Shown: positions 1 through 11,555 of the stretch, piece after piece
How the letters are laid out: each line of letters opens with the position of its first letter
Position numbering within the stretch: the first letter of the stretch is position 1
Assembly (NCBI GenBank): GCA_905182985.1
Contig: CAJJDN010000073.1
Location: forward strand, 296,172 to 328,491
Origin: Paramecium sonneborni
Taxonomy: Eukaryota; Ciliophora; Oligohymenophorea; Peniculida; Parameciidae
Direction of reading: 5' to 3'
Length of the DNA: 32,320 nt
Translations under genes and position numbers: made by a program
Notes under the pieces: generated by a model
The model's database searches: none
What the model saw: only the letters and a program-made list of their open reading frames with translations
Told to the model about the DNA's origin: nothing

Positions 1-3000
1 ACATATTGGGTTACAAATCCATAAAATATTTTGAGAAGAAATAGATCAGGAGGTTCAGAATGGTATGGATTTTGGTATGAAATCAAAACAAATCCAGATG
101 GTCCATCAGCTACATCAGATATTTGTCCACCAGGTCTTAATATCCTTGAATTTAAAGATAATTGGGCACATTCAAATGGAAGATTTGGTCTTCGTATTTT
201 CTAAATGGCTCCAAGGAAATTCCCTTGTATAGATCCAAATAATTGGTCTAATGATTAACCATTTATAGATAATCCAAGTCTTCAAGCTGTTTTTGAAAAA
301 TTCTATACATGGAAAAATAATGAATGTGGTATTTTAGGAGAAGAATTGGGAAATATTTATTTCAAAGATATAATGATTGCTGATTCTAAATTTGCAGGAT
401 TCTAAGCTCATAAAGGTAATTTTTCAGCTGAAGGAGCAGTATTAGATAATGCTTTGATTGTTGGAAAATCAATAAATAATGCTAATCCAGATGATACTTA
501 TTATGATGGATCAAGGGCTATGGTTGTTCCAAGAACAAATGGATTTTTAGCTAAAAACATTAGAATTTATAATTATGGAAGTAATTCTGCTTTGATTGAA
601 TCATGTTCTGTATGCTGGAATATGAAATTGTGGGTATAAGGTGGTAAAAATACACAATTCTTGAATGTAAAAGCATTTAATTCTGGTTCAGCTAATCGTA
701 TTTATTGGTAGAAACATAGAAGAGAAATCTTCTGGGATTAAGATGGTTCAATTTCAGAAGTGGCAGGAGGAGCTTATATTATCCCATATAAAAAACATAT
801 TGATGGTATTCCAGGATGTGTTAATCATCCTGAAGATTTTTGGGATAATTCTATTATTTGTGCAATGAATTAAGTTACAATAAGGGATGTTTTAATTAAT
901 AACCCAACTCCAGATTAAGATTTTACAGGAACAGATATGAAGCTATATAGATTAGACAGCACAAATGTTGCACTCAAAATGGATCCATTAATAGATGAAA
1001 GTAAATACATAGAAGCTGAAACAATGAAAATTATTAAGAAGAGTAAGGATGTAAAATAATCATTTGCAAGTGTATTTGCTACTGGTTTTACTTATAATGT
1101 TCATTTTAAATTTGGAGCTAGTGATCCTTTAAGTATGGGTGTTTTTGCCTCTCCATATTTCAACTAAAATGATAAAGCTGTTATTTTCAGATTTAATTAT
1201 TCTGCTAATAGAGAGACATTTGATGTTATGAGAAACATAGGAGGAAAGTTCCCCTTAAATTACACAAAAATAGAATAAATTCCAGATACTAACACATGCA
1301 ATTAAGGAGATTGGTTTAATGATAGAACAAATAAATTATTTTATCTTTGTTTGTCTGGTAAAAATAAGAAGTAATATGAATATGTTGAGGTCAGAGGAGT
1401 CATTTGTAGAGAAGAATGTGATAGCTTAGGAGATGTACCATTAGAGGATGGATATAGGTATTGGAATGACCCTAATACTTGGATAGATAATAAAGTACCT
1501 GTTGAAGGTGATAGTCCAATAATTTAAGGAGGATATTAAGTAATTTTAGATATTGATCCTCCTAAACTTGTTAATTTAACAATATTGGGATCCTTAATAT
1601 TTGATGAAAGAAAAGCATCTACAAAATTAGAAGCAGAAAGAATCTGGGTTAGAACAGGAAAACTCTTGGCAGGTAATTCAACTCATCCATTCCCTGGAAA
1701 GATTAATATCATTTTGAATGGAGAATTTGGAGATAATCCATTAGTAATAGATGCTAATTTAGATGTTGGAAATAAGGTTCTAGCAGTAACAAGAGGAATG
1801 GAATTATACTCAACTCCACCAGGAACAGTATGGACTAGATTAGCTGCTTATGCCGATGCTGGTGCAACAACTGTTACAGTTGCTGAATGTGCAGGTTGGG
1901 CTGTTGGAGATGAAATTGTATTTGGACCTTCAGGTAGTGATCCAGAATAAAGAGAAAAAAGAACTATTTCAGCAATTTCAGGATGTGCCATAACTTTAAA
2001 TTCTTCCCTTGAATTCGATCACTATGGAGCTCCTTCAGTAACTATTGATAAACCAGGTATTGGACAATTAGATATGAGAGCTGTTGTTGGTCATTTAACA
2101 AGGAAAATTAAGATTGAAGGAGGACCTAGTATTCATGGTTTAGGATGCAGAGTCTTAATATATTAATTTGAGGAGCCTGAAGCTAATTTAGGATTCCCAA
2201 GAAGAGGATATGCTGTTTTACATGGTGTTGAATTTAATAATTGTGGTTAATTTGATACTCAAAGAAGTGGATTAGATTTTAGAAATCTTAACAGTGAAAT
2301 TATTAAGACTCCTAGTGAAGTTGTTGGATGTTCATTCCATGATACAACAGGTATGTTAATGACAGTTTAAAATTCATAATACATTACAATAAAGAATAAT
2401 GTTTTCTTTACAGGTATAAAAGCATTGGTATAAATAAATAACAGTTAATATGTGAAGTTCTAGAATAATGCATTGATCTATGTTAAAAAGAGAATATTAT
2501 CAGATGGAGGTATAGCTAATTGGGCTGTATTTGGTAACTTTGTTTACATGGATGAATTAACTCCTACTTAAATGACCAGAGATATTGTTGATGTGTCTGG
2601 AAATGTAGGATAAGGATCTTAAGATACAGGATTCTTTGTAATGGCTAGTAAATGTTCAGATGCATATTAATCATCATTCTATAATAATCACTGTTCAGGA
2701 TCTGTTTTGGCTTGTTTTGGTGTTCGATAAGATCCAGAAGGTTAGTGTTCATACATATCAGGATTATATGCACATCACAGTGAAGTAGGAATTATGTATG
2801 CAGTATATAGTGAGTAGATTCAACTTGAGAAATCAATAGTTGTTGAGAATGATAGAGGTATAGCATTAAAGCCTGCTCCAGGTAGTATTTAAGATAATCA
2901 AATGAAGCTTAATAATATCTTCATTTCAGCTTTAGCTAGACCTGATTGTGTGAAATGTTATTCAGCTTCTCTAAATCCAAACTGTAGGGGTTCAATGGGT

Positions 3001-4840
3001 ATATAAATGGGTACTTTATCTTCATCAGCATTCCCTCCAATATCTTCTAAACCTTCTTCTGCATATGATACAATATGCACTGTCTAAAGAGTAGATTTGA
3101 GAGTTTATTTAACTAATGTAGAATTCCACAACTTTAGATTAACATATGATAATATTCCTAGATGTAAGGATAATGCAGCTTTCAGATAACATCATGGAGC
3201 TCATGATATGACAGGGTAACATTATTTAGTTAATTCACCTTGTAATAATTGTGAATTCAATGCATTATTATACAAGACAAGAAATCCAAATTATGCAAAA
3301 ATAGGATGGTTTGGTGGATGTGGTTCATTTGAATGCACAGGATAAATCAACTTTTTAATAGAAGATTAAACTGGTCACTTCTTTGGAGAAATCGGTTAAG
3401 GTATTGGTAATAATACTTACTTTGGACCAAATGTTACTTATTGTTAACGACAAGACTTTTGGAATGGATATTGGTGTCCAGGTAGAAAAGCTACAGTTTT
3501 GATGTTTATGAGTACAGCAGCAGATTATAACAAGAGATTATATTCACCAATTAAATTGACTGATGGATTATTCTTTAATGAAATCAATAGTTACTTTGAA
3601 TGGATGTGGGATGGACCTGAACCATTAAATTTAAGAGAATCTAAATTTGTTGGTTTAATATCTGTCAATTCAGTTATTAATATGACAAATGCTGGTATGA
3701 ATCCAACTTAATCTGAATATTGGTTATCAAAAAGATCAGAAGCAGGTAGTCCAGAAGATTGGGTTATTTTGAAATGGTAATTCTCTGTTCCATAAATTAT
3801 ATAAGTTATGGTAAATAATAAAGTAGTTTAACCTGGACTTACAACTCATAACTAACATCATGATCTAATGACTATGACTGATAAATGTGGTGCAAATAAT
3901 TATTTCTTTGAAAATAGAACCATTCATTTTGTTTTAACAGGAAAACTAGATTGCAAAATTAGAATAGCATTGAAAAATACACTCTAAGTTTCAACAAGAC
4001 TTGAAATTACTACTTCTTAATTCTTTGGTGATAAATTCTTACAGTATGCCAGAGCATAATTAGGAGGAGATCCCTACAATTATTTCATTATTGGAACCAA
4101 AAAATACAGAAGAAGATTTTTATCAGAAGAAGATACAGAAACAGTTGTTGTTGATTGGGGTATTGCAGACTCTGCTGAAATTGGTACTTCTGAAGGCAAA
4201 TAATCATAATCAAGACTTGCTGAATTAGCTTCTAAATTAGAATCCTTAACTGTCTCAGAAGATTTAAAATCACTAGGAGTTGTTGGCCTTAAGCATGAAT
4301 CTACCGCCATTACTTCAATCTCTGAACTTAATTTCAAGAGCACTGAATAAACTTCAGGTAATTTTATTATTTCTATTTTTAGAAATCATTTTAGTGCCAG
4401 GTGGCAATTCAGGAAATAGTGGATCTGGAAATAGTGGAAACAACAATGGCAACAATGGCAATAATAATAATAATAACAATAATAACAATAACAATAATAA
4501 TGGTAATGGTAATTCATCAAATAATGATGATGATTTAGTTCTAGTAACTGATGAAGGTGTCAATCAATAAGATAGCTCAAATAATGGAAATAATAATTCT
4601 TCTAATCCTGGAACTATTTAAAAGTCTATCAAAAAATCTGAAAATAGTTCTGCTACCGTAACCATAGTAGTAGCAGTTGTTTGCTCTGTTGTTGGAGTAT
4701 CCTTGATTATTGCTGCTCTTCTTTATTATAAGAAACTCAAATTAGCCAAGATTATGGCTGCCAGAAATCAAAAAGTAGATAACGAGTTCTTTAAAGCAAA
4801 TATTACCGATCAGTAACCCATAGAGGCTCCATAAGATTGA
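1..4840 (+). CDS. G8-domain surface protein with C-terminal membrane anchor (5' end missing)
   Basis: The reading frame is open from base 1 with TAA/TAG read as Gln and ends at TGA 4838-4840, giving at least 1604 residues; the start lies outside the window. One 25-nt intron (4358-4382) restores the frame before the Asn tract. A G8 domain lies at about residues 485-600 (WNDPNTW, then a Gly/beta-rich run ending IILNGEFGDN), followed by the VAECAGWAVGDEIVF segment and beta-helix-like repeats, the order found in fibrocystin-L, TMEM2 and CEMIP proteins. Near the C-terminus come a low-complexity Gly/Ser/Asn tract (about 4395-4600), one hydrophobic helix (about residues 1544-1568, TIVVAVVCSVVGVSLIIAAL) and a short basic tail, which implies a type I protein with a large extracellular part. 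Family membership is clear; the ligand and role are unknown. Confidence 0.88.
4358..4382 (+). other. 25-nt intron, example of the tiny intron class
   Basis: The intron begins GTAATTTT and ends TTTTTAG. Without removal the frame meets TGA shortly after; with removal it runs through the Asn tract and membrane helix to the natural stop. Its form (GTA start, TAG end, T-rich body) is shared by the other introns placed in this window. Confidence 0.85.
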
Positions 4841-5155
4841 TTGATTAAATATAGAGAATAAAACATTAAATTTAAATTTTTATAATCTTTAATGATACTC
4901 AAATAACCATATTCAAAGACTATCATTTTTAAGTATATTATTAAATTAGAAACATAATATAATCTATGTCAATTAGTCTTTTCAATAAACCTTCATATTT
5001 TCTTACATATGAGCCAATTGTATAGAATATAAAAGAAAAAGTTATAACACCATCATTAATGCTGGAATTTAAATATTAATGAAGTATTTATAAAAAAATT
5101 TAATTTTGTAATGAAAGGAATTTAGTTATAGAACTAACATAAAAAAGAAAATAAA
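4841..5155. other. Intergenic spacer, nothing recognised
   Basis: This very AT-rich spacer lies between the G8 gene stop and the kinase start. No open frame with a gene-like residue mix, repeat or RNA gene was seen. It must hold the 3' end of one gene and the promoter of the next, but no motif stands out. Confidence 0.6.
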
Positions 5156-6786
5156 ATGAATATTAAAAGTTTCTACATCAACGGTTTAATTGGTGAAGGT
5201 ATTATTGAGAATAATAAGCTAGGTGCTTATTCAGAAGTCTATGAGGCAATATACTTAAAAAATAATAGGAAGGTTGCCATTAAAAAGATTTATAAAGAAT
5301 CTATTACATTATAAAACAAATAATGTGAGATATATATTGAAAGACATATGATGAAACAATATTCATAAAAACATCCAAGTACAAAATTTATTTAAAATCT
5401 TAAGGTTTGGTAGAATTTATTGGAAGCTTTTAAGATAAATAATTCTTATATTTTGTATTTGAACATTGTCCTTTTGGTGATTTAGGAAACATTATATAGG
5501 ATGTTTATTAGTTTTACATCAATACTCGATCTCAAGAACTTGAATATTTCATTAAAGTTTACATCTATCAAATAACTTAAGCCTTAATATATTTACATAA
5601 TGAGGGTATTGCGCATTTAGATATTAAACCAAAAAATATTTTAATTGATAAAAATTGCAACTTAAAATTGACTGATTTTGCAACATGTTTATTTTTCTAA
5701 GAAAATAAGCAACCACAAGAATTGATTGAATAAATTAGAAAATATTAACCAACTCGTAATAGTTCTCTTTAAAAAATTGAGAGTGAATCAACTTAAAATC
5801 GATCAAATTTTGTTGGAACACCCGAGTATATCTCACCAGAAATGTTAAATAATAGTAGAGCATCTAAAGAAGCAGATTTATGGGCTCTAGGTTGTATAGT
5901 GTATGAAGTATTGCTTTATATTTATCTAGTTTTATCATGGATAATAACCTTTTACTGATATTAGTGAGAATGAAATTTTTAACAATATAGTAAATCTGAA
6001 TTTTAAAATAGATGATTCAATACCAAATGATGCTTAAGATCTTATTCGATCATTATTGGTATTGAATCCATCAGAAAGATTAGGATAAGATGATTCTAAA
6101 TTGATAATTTAGCATTAATATTTTTAGGACATTAAACAAGATTATATACCTTGGCAAATTGATATAGATATTCCATTAGAATATAAGGGTTTATTTTAAG
6201 AAATAATACCAAGCTAAAGTAAATCAAGTATTTTATGGGAGTTTGCTTCTGGAAATATTTAGATGAATTAAGAAATAATGAAGAAAAAACAGGACAGTTT
6301 AAAAACTATTACGGAAGAACTAAATGAAGCTATTACTCCAATTTCTAATGGATTAATAAAACCATAAAAAATCTGCTGTTCTCAATATTAACCAATTTTT
6401 AAACCTGAACACCCAATTATTCAATCTTCAAGTAATCAAGATGAAGAGTCAAATTTTAATTTAGTATTTAAACATTTTGACAAATGTATTGGTTTTATAT
6501 ATTTGAATACAAATAGATGGTTTTGTATTCCTTAAATAGCAATCCTAGTTGGATACTTAAAACCTCCATGTTTATTAATTGATTTTATCAAAGGAGAAAA
6601 AAAATATTTGCTTATTGACGATACCATAAAGATATCGAGTGATGGTGTTCATTATGTACCTAGTTTAGAAATTATAAGATTTTAGAATCTTCTTCGTTTT
6701 TTTATAAATTTAAGGATGCAGAAGCTAAACCAATAAATTGGATCCAGGTTGTTCAATCAATAAAAAATGAGTACCTTAATAAATGA
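5156..6786 (+). CDS. PDK1-like protein kinase with C-terminal PH domain
   Basis: Four introns (5199-5222, 5379-5404, 5908-5929, 6656-6678) give a 511-residue protein ending at TGA 6784-6786. The kinase domain fills about residues 4-320: glycine loop [13 protein letters not shown], lysine in VAIKK, catalytic loop HLDIKPKN, metal motif DFA, activation loop [15 protein letters not shown] and DLWALGC. The activation loop and a C-terminal PH-like fold ([13 protein letters not shown] ... [13 protein letters not shown] ... [10 protein letters not shown]) match 3-phosphoinositide-dependent kinase 1, which activates AGC kinases such as PKA at membranes. Two motifs differ from the usual form: HRD is HLD and DFG is DFA, though both catalytic aspartates remain, so activity is likely but not certain. 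Intron 1 splits the glycine loop and is 24 nt with no in-frame TGA. Confidence 0.85.
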
Positions 6787-7816
6787 TTTTTATATTTATT
6801 ACTGTTTCTTTTATTATTATTAATTTAACAATATTTCAATTCAAGATAATCTCATTGAGAAAGCACAAACAAGAAGTTAGAAATACAAAAATGAAAAAGA
6901 AAAACCTGAATCTATCCTAAATTTATGATATTTTAAAAAAACTCAAATATTTGAGATAATGATGATTTTTTGAAATAGTTATGATAGTATTATTGATCTT
7001 TATAATTAAAAGAACTAATTTAAAGTCTTTATTAAAAATAAAACATAAAATAGTGGAAAACTTGCAATTATTTATTTTTTAAAGTGTAATAACTATGATG
7101 ATGAGATTTCATATAATTATTTTATAAAATAGTAATTAATTTTTAGATATAATAATTGAAATCTAGAATTTATAATTATTATTTAAATGCTATATTTTTT
7201 AAAAAGAAGTTATATGTTGCTTATTTAATATTTGACAATTTCTTATTAATATAATTTCATAGAAAACTATATTTTTAATTTGAATTCTAAAAAAAGGCTT
7301 TAAATTTTATTAACTTCCATTAATCCCTTTCTCTCCCTGTAGGAAATTCCTAATTATTATAATTATTTTACAGATGGCATCGTAAAAAATTTATATCGAT
7401 CATCTTTATGTTATTTTGGAGTTTTCCAATTATGACAAGCCTTGCTTGGCTTTTTTTCTTTTTTTTTCTATTATTATTAATTACACAGAGGCATCTTAGT
7501 ATCATTAGCATTTTAAAGTTAGATTTGGTACTATAAATAATCTGATAATTGAGACATGCTTTAATGAAAAAAATTAATAAAATATAAGTTAAAGAATTTT
7601 TAATAATTTATCTTTGTTAGGTTTTTATGTTTTTAATGATTTCAATATAAATTACATTTCTTAAAGAAATTTTAATAGAATCCTATAGACTCTGAAATTT
7701 TTATAGATTAATAGTTTCAATAAGAAAATATTTATGTATAATATATATTGTTTCATTAAATTTATTTTCGGGTATATTTTTACACAAATGTTGAAAAATA
7801 CATGTAAAATTTATTT
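6787..7816. other. Long spacer with two weak coding-like pieces
   Basis: About 1 kb, unusually long for this window. The segment 6845-6928 reads as a charged peptide (DNLIEKAQTRSQKYKNEKEK) ending in TGA and may be the tail of a decayed gene. From 7374 (ATGGCATCG) a 151-codon frame runs to TGA 7827-7829, overlapping the next gene, and a second frame over the same bases is also open after a possible intron at 7339-7373. Neither could be tied to a family. At 7437-7452 a short hairpin is followed by a T-rich run. Confidence 0.4.
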
Positions 7817-7829
7817 ATGCATAAACTGA
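7374..7829 (+). CDS. Doubtful 151-residue ORF, unknown
   Basis: The frame begins MASQKIYIDHLYVILEF and has an acceptable residue mix for about 75 residues, then turns Asn/Ile/Phe-rich like the bulk AT-rich DNA. It overlaps the first 13 bases of the PX gene in another frame, which is unusual here. A competing reading that splices 7339-7373 gives a short hydrophobic protein (WHRKKFISIIFMLFWSFP). Both may be decay products or chance, since only TGA stops translation. Confidence 0.22.
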
Positions 7830-8862
7830 CTTAAAGATTTATAATAGAAATACCAGACCATGAGTATAATGAAGGGAAGGTTTTCTATTTGATAAGAACA
7901 ACAAATATAGAGACTAATATTACAAAAGAAGTGAAAAAAAGATATTCAGAATTAGAGTTGATTCATTCAAAAATTATAGATTGGATAAATATTTTTAAAA
8001 TGAATATTCCTTAACTAAACTTTCCAAAAAAAAAAATACTATTCTCAACTAATATATCAGAGGAAAAAATCATTAATAGGGTATTTAAATTTATTTATTT
8101 AAGAGAACAGAACTTCAAATATACTTAAATGATGTTTTCTAGCATTCAGATCTCTATGTGTTAGATGCTCTTTAAGAATTTATGCCTCTCGAGAAGAACT
8201 AAAATTTATAAGAATCAAAGTTAACTAATACAAATACAAAATCAAATATGTATTGGTCAGAAATCGAAGAATTGAAAAAGTCATATTTAGCTAAGCATGA
8301 AAATCAAGTTTTTTCTTTATCTTAATCGAAATAGTTCTATGAAAACAAGTAATTAAAATATATTATCTTATTTAGATAGTAATATACTTTCAAATTTGAA
8401 GATCATAAAATATATAACAATTTTGCTATATATATGATTTCTATTAATGATCATCTAACAGGAAAAAATTGGAAATTTAGTTAAAGATATAAAGATCTAA
8501 GAGAGTATGATCATTAGTTAAGAAAAATGTAATTGCCATTTGTGTTACCTGAATTCCCAGAAAAGAAATTTATTAATTTAGATGGTGATTCTGATTTATC
8601 AGAAAGAAAAATAGAGTTAGAAAACTATCTAAATTAATTATTTAAGTATAAAAATATTTTAATATAAAGATATCCAGAAATAGTTAAAAGTGATGCAATG
8701 GTGTTTTTCATAATAAAAAGTTAATTATATTGTAATGAAATTGGTTGCAGATCTAATGGTTAATTTAAAAATTTAGAATTCGTAAGAGTGAAAAGTAAAT
8801 CTAACGTAATTAATCAAAAAATCAATGAGGAAATAAAGATTCCTAGAAAAATTACTTGTTGA
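7817..8862 (+). CDS. Tandem PX-domain protein
   Basis: One 23-nt intron (8081-8103) gives 340 residues ending at TGA 8860-8862. PX domains bind phosphoinositides and place proteins on endosomal membranes. The first PX-like domain spans about residues 1-125 (MHKLTQRFIIEIPDHEY, KKRYSELELIHSKI, proline turn LNFPKKK). A second spans about 190-310 (NFAIYMISINDHLTG, SQRYKDLREYDHQLRK, LPEFPEKKF, then SERKIELENYLNQLF). The RYS/RYKDL basic strand followed by a proline-rich turn and a helix with SERKIELENYL is typical of the fold. No other domain is seen, so it may be an adaptor. The ATG at 7817 is chosen because it directly precedes the first PX strand. Confidence 0.8.
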
Positions 8863-8978
8863 ATACTAGTACTGATTTGTATATAGATTTTTTAAAAAAC
8901 ATACTAAATTTTTGTTAATTCATTAATGCATAGTTTGATAAAAAAGAAAATATAATAATTATATAAAATAAATTTTAA

Positions 8979-9845
8979 ATGAGAAGAACTATGGAAGTGG
9001 AAGAATAAAATTTTGAAGCTGAAGAATGGGGAATAGCTTAATAAATGCAAAGAATTTTAGGAGAAATTCACTATTTAATGTCTGAACAAATAAGAAATAT
9101 TTAATATTATTCAGATCATCCAAGAAATTATTATTAAGTTAAAACTTAATTGGAGAAAAAAGAGGATAGTGTAATTAGTAGATTAGATAATTATAAAAAG
9201 TTATATTAACAATATATAGGAGGAAAGCAAATTTATCATTAAATATCTCAATTTATCAAAGATAATAAATTACTTAACTAGAAAATCTCAAAATTATTAT
9301 TTAAAGAGCACTAATAAATTTATTTAATAGTTGATAATCCTTAAAATTAAGGTTATGAAATTGAAGAAATAAAAGATCCAAAATATTCGAAGGAAAAAGA
9401 AAATTAGATTATATATTACAGAAAAAATGATCATAAATGGTTTTTTATTAGAATAATTAAGAATTTCGATATCATAAGAATCTAAGTTTAAAACTAATTT
9501 TAGGCTTAGATAATTGTTTCAATACTTGATATTGAAGTATTTTTGTGTGATGAATCATAAATTATGGAAAAATAAGATAAATAGCATGAACTTGATATTA
9601 TGAAATAAGTGAATTAATGGTTTAAATAATTAATATTTAATGTTTAAAATAAAAAATTATACAAAAAATATTTAACAGAAATAATTCAATATATTGAAGA
9701 AACTATGAAGATATTATTTATAGGACTTAAATGTGCGACTTGTAACAAAGTATTTCTTTAGACAGAGGATGGAAAATTTGTATAACCTTGTGTAAAAATT
9801 AATGAAAATGATCAATTACATCATTTTTCTTGTTTGTTTAAATGA
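8979..9845 (+). CDS. Mediator Med27-like subunit
   Basis: A single uninterrupted frame of 288 residues runs from ATG 8979 to TGA 9843-9845. The N-terminal half is helical with coiled-coil character (VEEQNFEAEEWGIAQQMQ, QLEKKEDSVISRLDNYKKL). The C-terminus carries a CxxC...HxxC arrangement (GLKCATCNKVF ... QPCVKINENDQLHHFSC), which resembles the conserved zinc-ribbon-like end of Mediator subunit 27, a tail-module component of the RNA polymerase II coactivator. Length and domain order fit that family (about 300 residues). The match rests mainly on the C-terminal motif, so another helical protein with a similar zinc knuckle remains possible. Confidence 0.6.
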
Positions 9846-10126
9846 TTTATAATATTTTCATGCTTTATTAAATTATTTTCAAAATATCAAATTTTCTTAA
9901 TTTAAAAATATTTTTAAATCAGATAGGAATAATTATATTTTATTTATGTTATGAATTAAAAATGGTAATTTTGGTTTAAAAAATTATTCATCAATGCTAA
10001 TTTAAATTATAGAGAATAATGAAGAATTCAAAATATTTTAAATTCTTCTTAATTATAATAAAAACTAATAATTAAATAATAGTTAGATTAAATAAATTAA
10101 TTTATTTTTGTATTGTTAAATAATAT
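9846..10126. other. Convergent 3' spacer, nothing seen
   Basis: This AT-rich spacer lies between the stops of two converging genes. It holds no open frame of note and no clear hairpin or repeat; it probably contains both polyadenylation regions. Confidence 0.6.
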
Positions 10127-11399
10127 TCATTATTGAATCCAAGGATGCATAAACATGATTTAAGAAGAAGGCCTTTCAAGAGGATCCCACTTTAATGCAA
10201 AGAGAATAAATTCTTCTAATTTTTTTGCTTCATCTTCTAAAAATTCATAATCTTCAACTAAAGTAGAACTTAATACAACTTTTTGCAAATCCTTTAGCTA
10301 AAATATAAAAATACTTAAATTCTTTTTAATTGTCCATTACTTTCAAAATATTAAGAACTTCTTTTACCTTTAGTCAAAAAGCTTTATGTTGGTGGTCCAA
10401 TCAATTCTATCATCATTGCTAATAAATCATCCATTTCTTCTTCTTCACTATCTCCTTCCGGTTTGAATAAGTAATTATTTGTCAATATTTCAAAGACAAC
10501 ACAAGCTAAAGACCATATATCTGTATTTGTTGAATATATTGCTTATATAATTGATTCAGGAGATTTATATTCTTTAGTTTGAATTTCCTCAAATTATTAA
10601 TCAGTTTGACAAGCATTTCCAAAATCTACTAATTTAAATTTAAGGTCAGTATTAATATTAATTATTACATTTTCTTTCCATATAAAGATATCTCCATTTT
10701 TAATACTATTGCGTTTAACTCTCTAAATATTTTCTCTTATTACATTTTTTTCCTATTATCAGTTTCATCTTCATTAATTAACTACTTTAATTATATCTCA
10801 TTTAATTCAATCATAATATTTTCTGGCTTTATGTCAGTGTGTATAATTTAGCATACATCATGAACATAAATCAATCCAATCAATATTTATCTTGTTATTT
10901 CTCTTCCTAATTTAATATTTATACTAGTATTCTAATCATTATTATATTAAATACTTTCTTTTCATAAAATCTAATTAAATCCAATAAAGTAGGTCCTAAA
11001 ATTTCCATTACAACACAATGATGTAATGTATCATCAACAATATGAACAAATGAATCAATCATTTTTACACAATGTGTTTCTTATTTAATGCCAATATTAT
11101 TTTATTAAATGTTAAGCCATTAAGGTGAATTTTCATTTTAAATTAAAATTCTTTATTATAATTAAATAATACTTTAAAACATCTATTTCTTCTATGGCTG
11201 CATCTGAATATTATGAACTTTAAATTTTGAGAGCATAATAATGTAAATTTATTAAGTCTTTCACTAACCAAACTTTGGAAAATGTTCCATCTCCTAACCA
11301 TTTAATAATTTAATATTAATTGTTTTTCAATTTTTCACCTATTTTAGCCTCATATTAACCGTCATCTATACTATCGCTATAGGAAGATTGATCTATCAT
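10127..11399 (-). CDS. SRPK-like serine/arginine-protein kinase
   Basis: Start at 11399, stop TGA at 10129-10127; four introns (11151-11172, 10932-10954, 10721-10743, 10292-10314) give 393 residues. Motifs in order: glycine loop WLGDGTFSKVWLVKD, lysine in ALKI, DAAIEEIDVLK, CVVMEILGPTLLDLI, catalytic loop IIHTDIKPENIMIE, LVDFGNACQ, KEYKSPESI, DIWSLACVVFEILTNNYLF and LALKWDPLERPSS. HTD in place of HRD, the split kinase domain with a short insert, and the FGNAC/YKSPE pair are hallmarks of SR-protein kinases, which phosphorylate splicing factors. The insert after IIHTDIKPEN is far shorter than in animal SRPK1. The direct N-terminal entry into the kinase domain is also compact. Confidence 0.87.
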
Positions 11400-11555
11400 A
11401 AAAATCAAATTATAATTATTAATAATAATAATATTAAAAATTATAATTATTTGGTTGATTTTTATTATATGTATAAAATATATAGATAATTAATATTATA
11501 TAAAAATAATAATTAACAGGATGTTTAAAATAAACTTATTTTAGTAATTTAATAA

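Noticed and set aside
4080..4563. Minus-strand ORFs (Ser/Val-rich and poly-Leu proteins) opposite the G8 gene
   Set aside because: They are shadows of the plus-strand coding sequence; the poly-Leu run is simply the complement of the Asn tract.
1..4840. Reading the region as bacterial or standard-code DNA with many small genes
   Set aside because: Conserved domains (G8, kinases, PX, PFK-2) are continuous only if TAA/TAG code for Gln and tiny introns are removed; the short standard-code ORFs are fragments.
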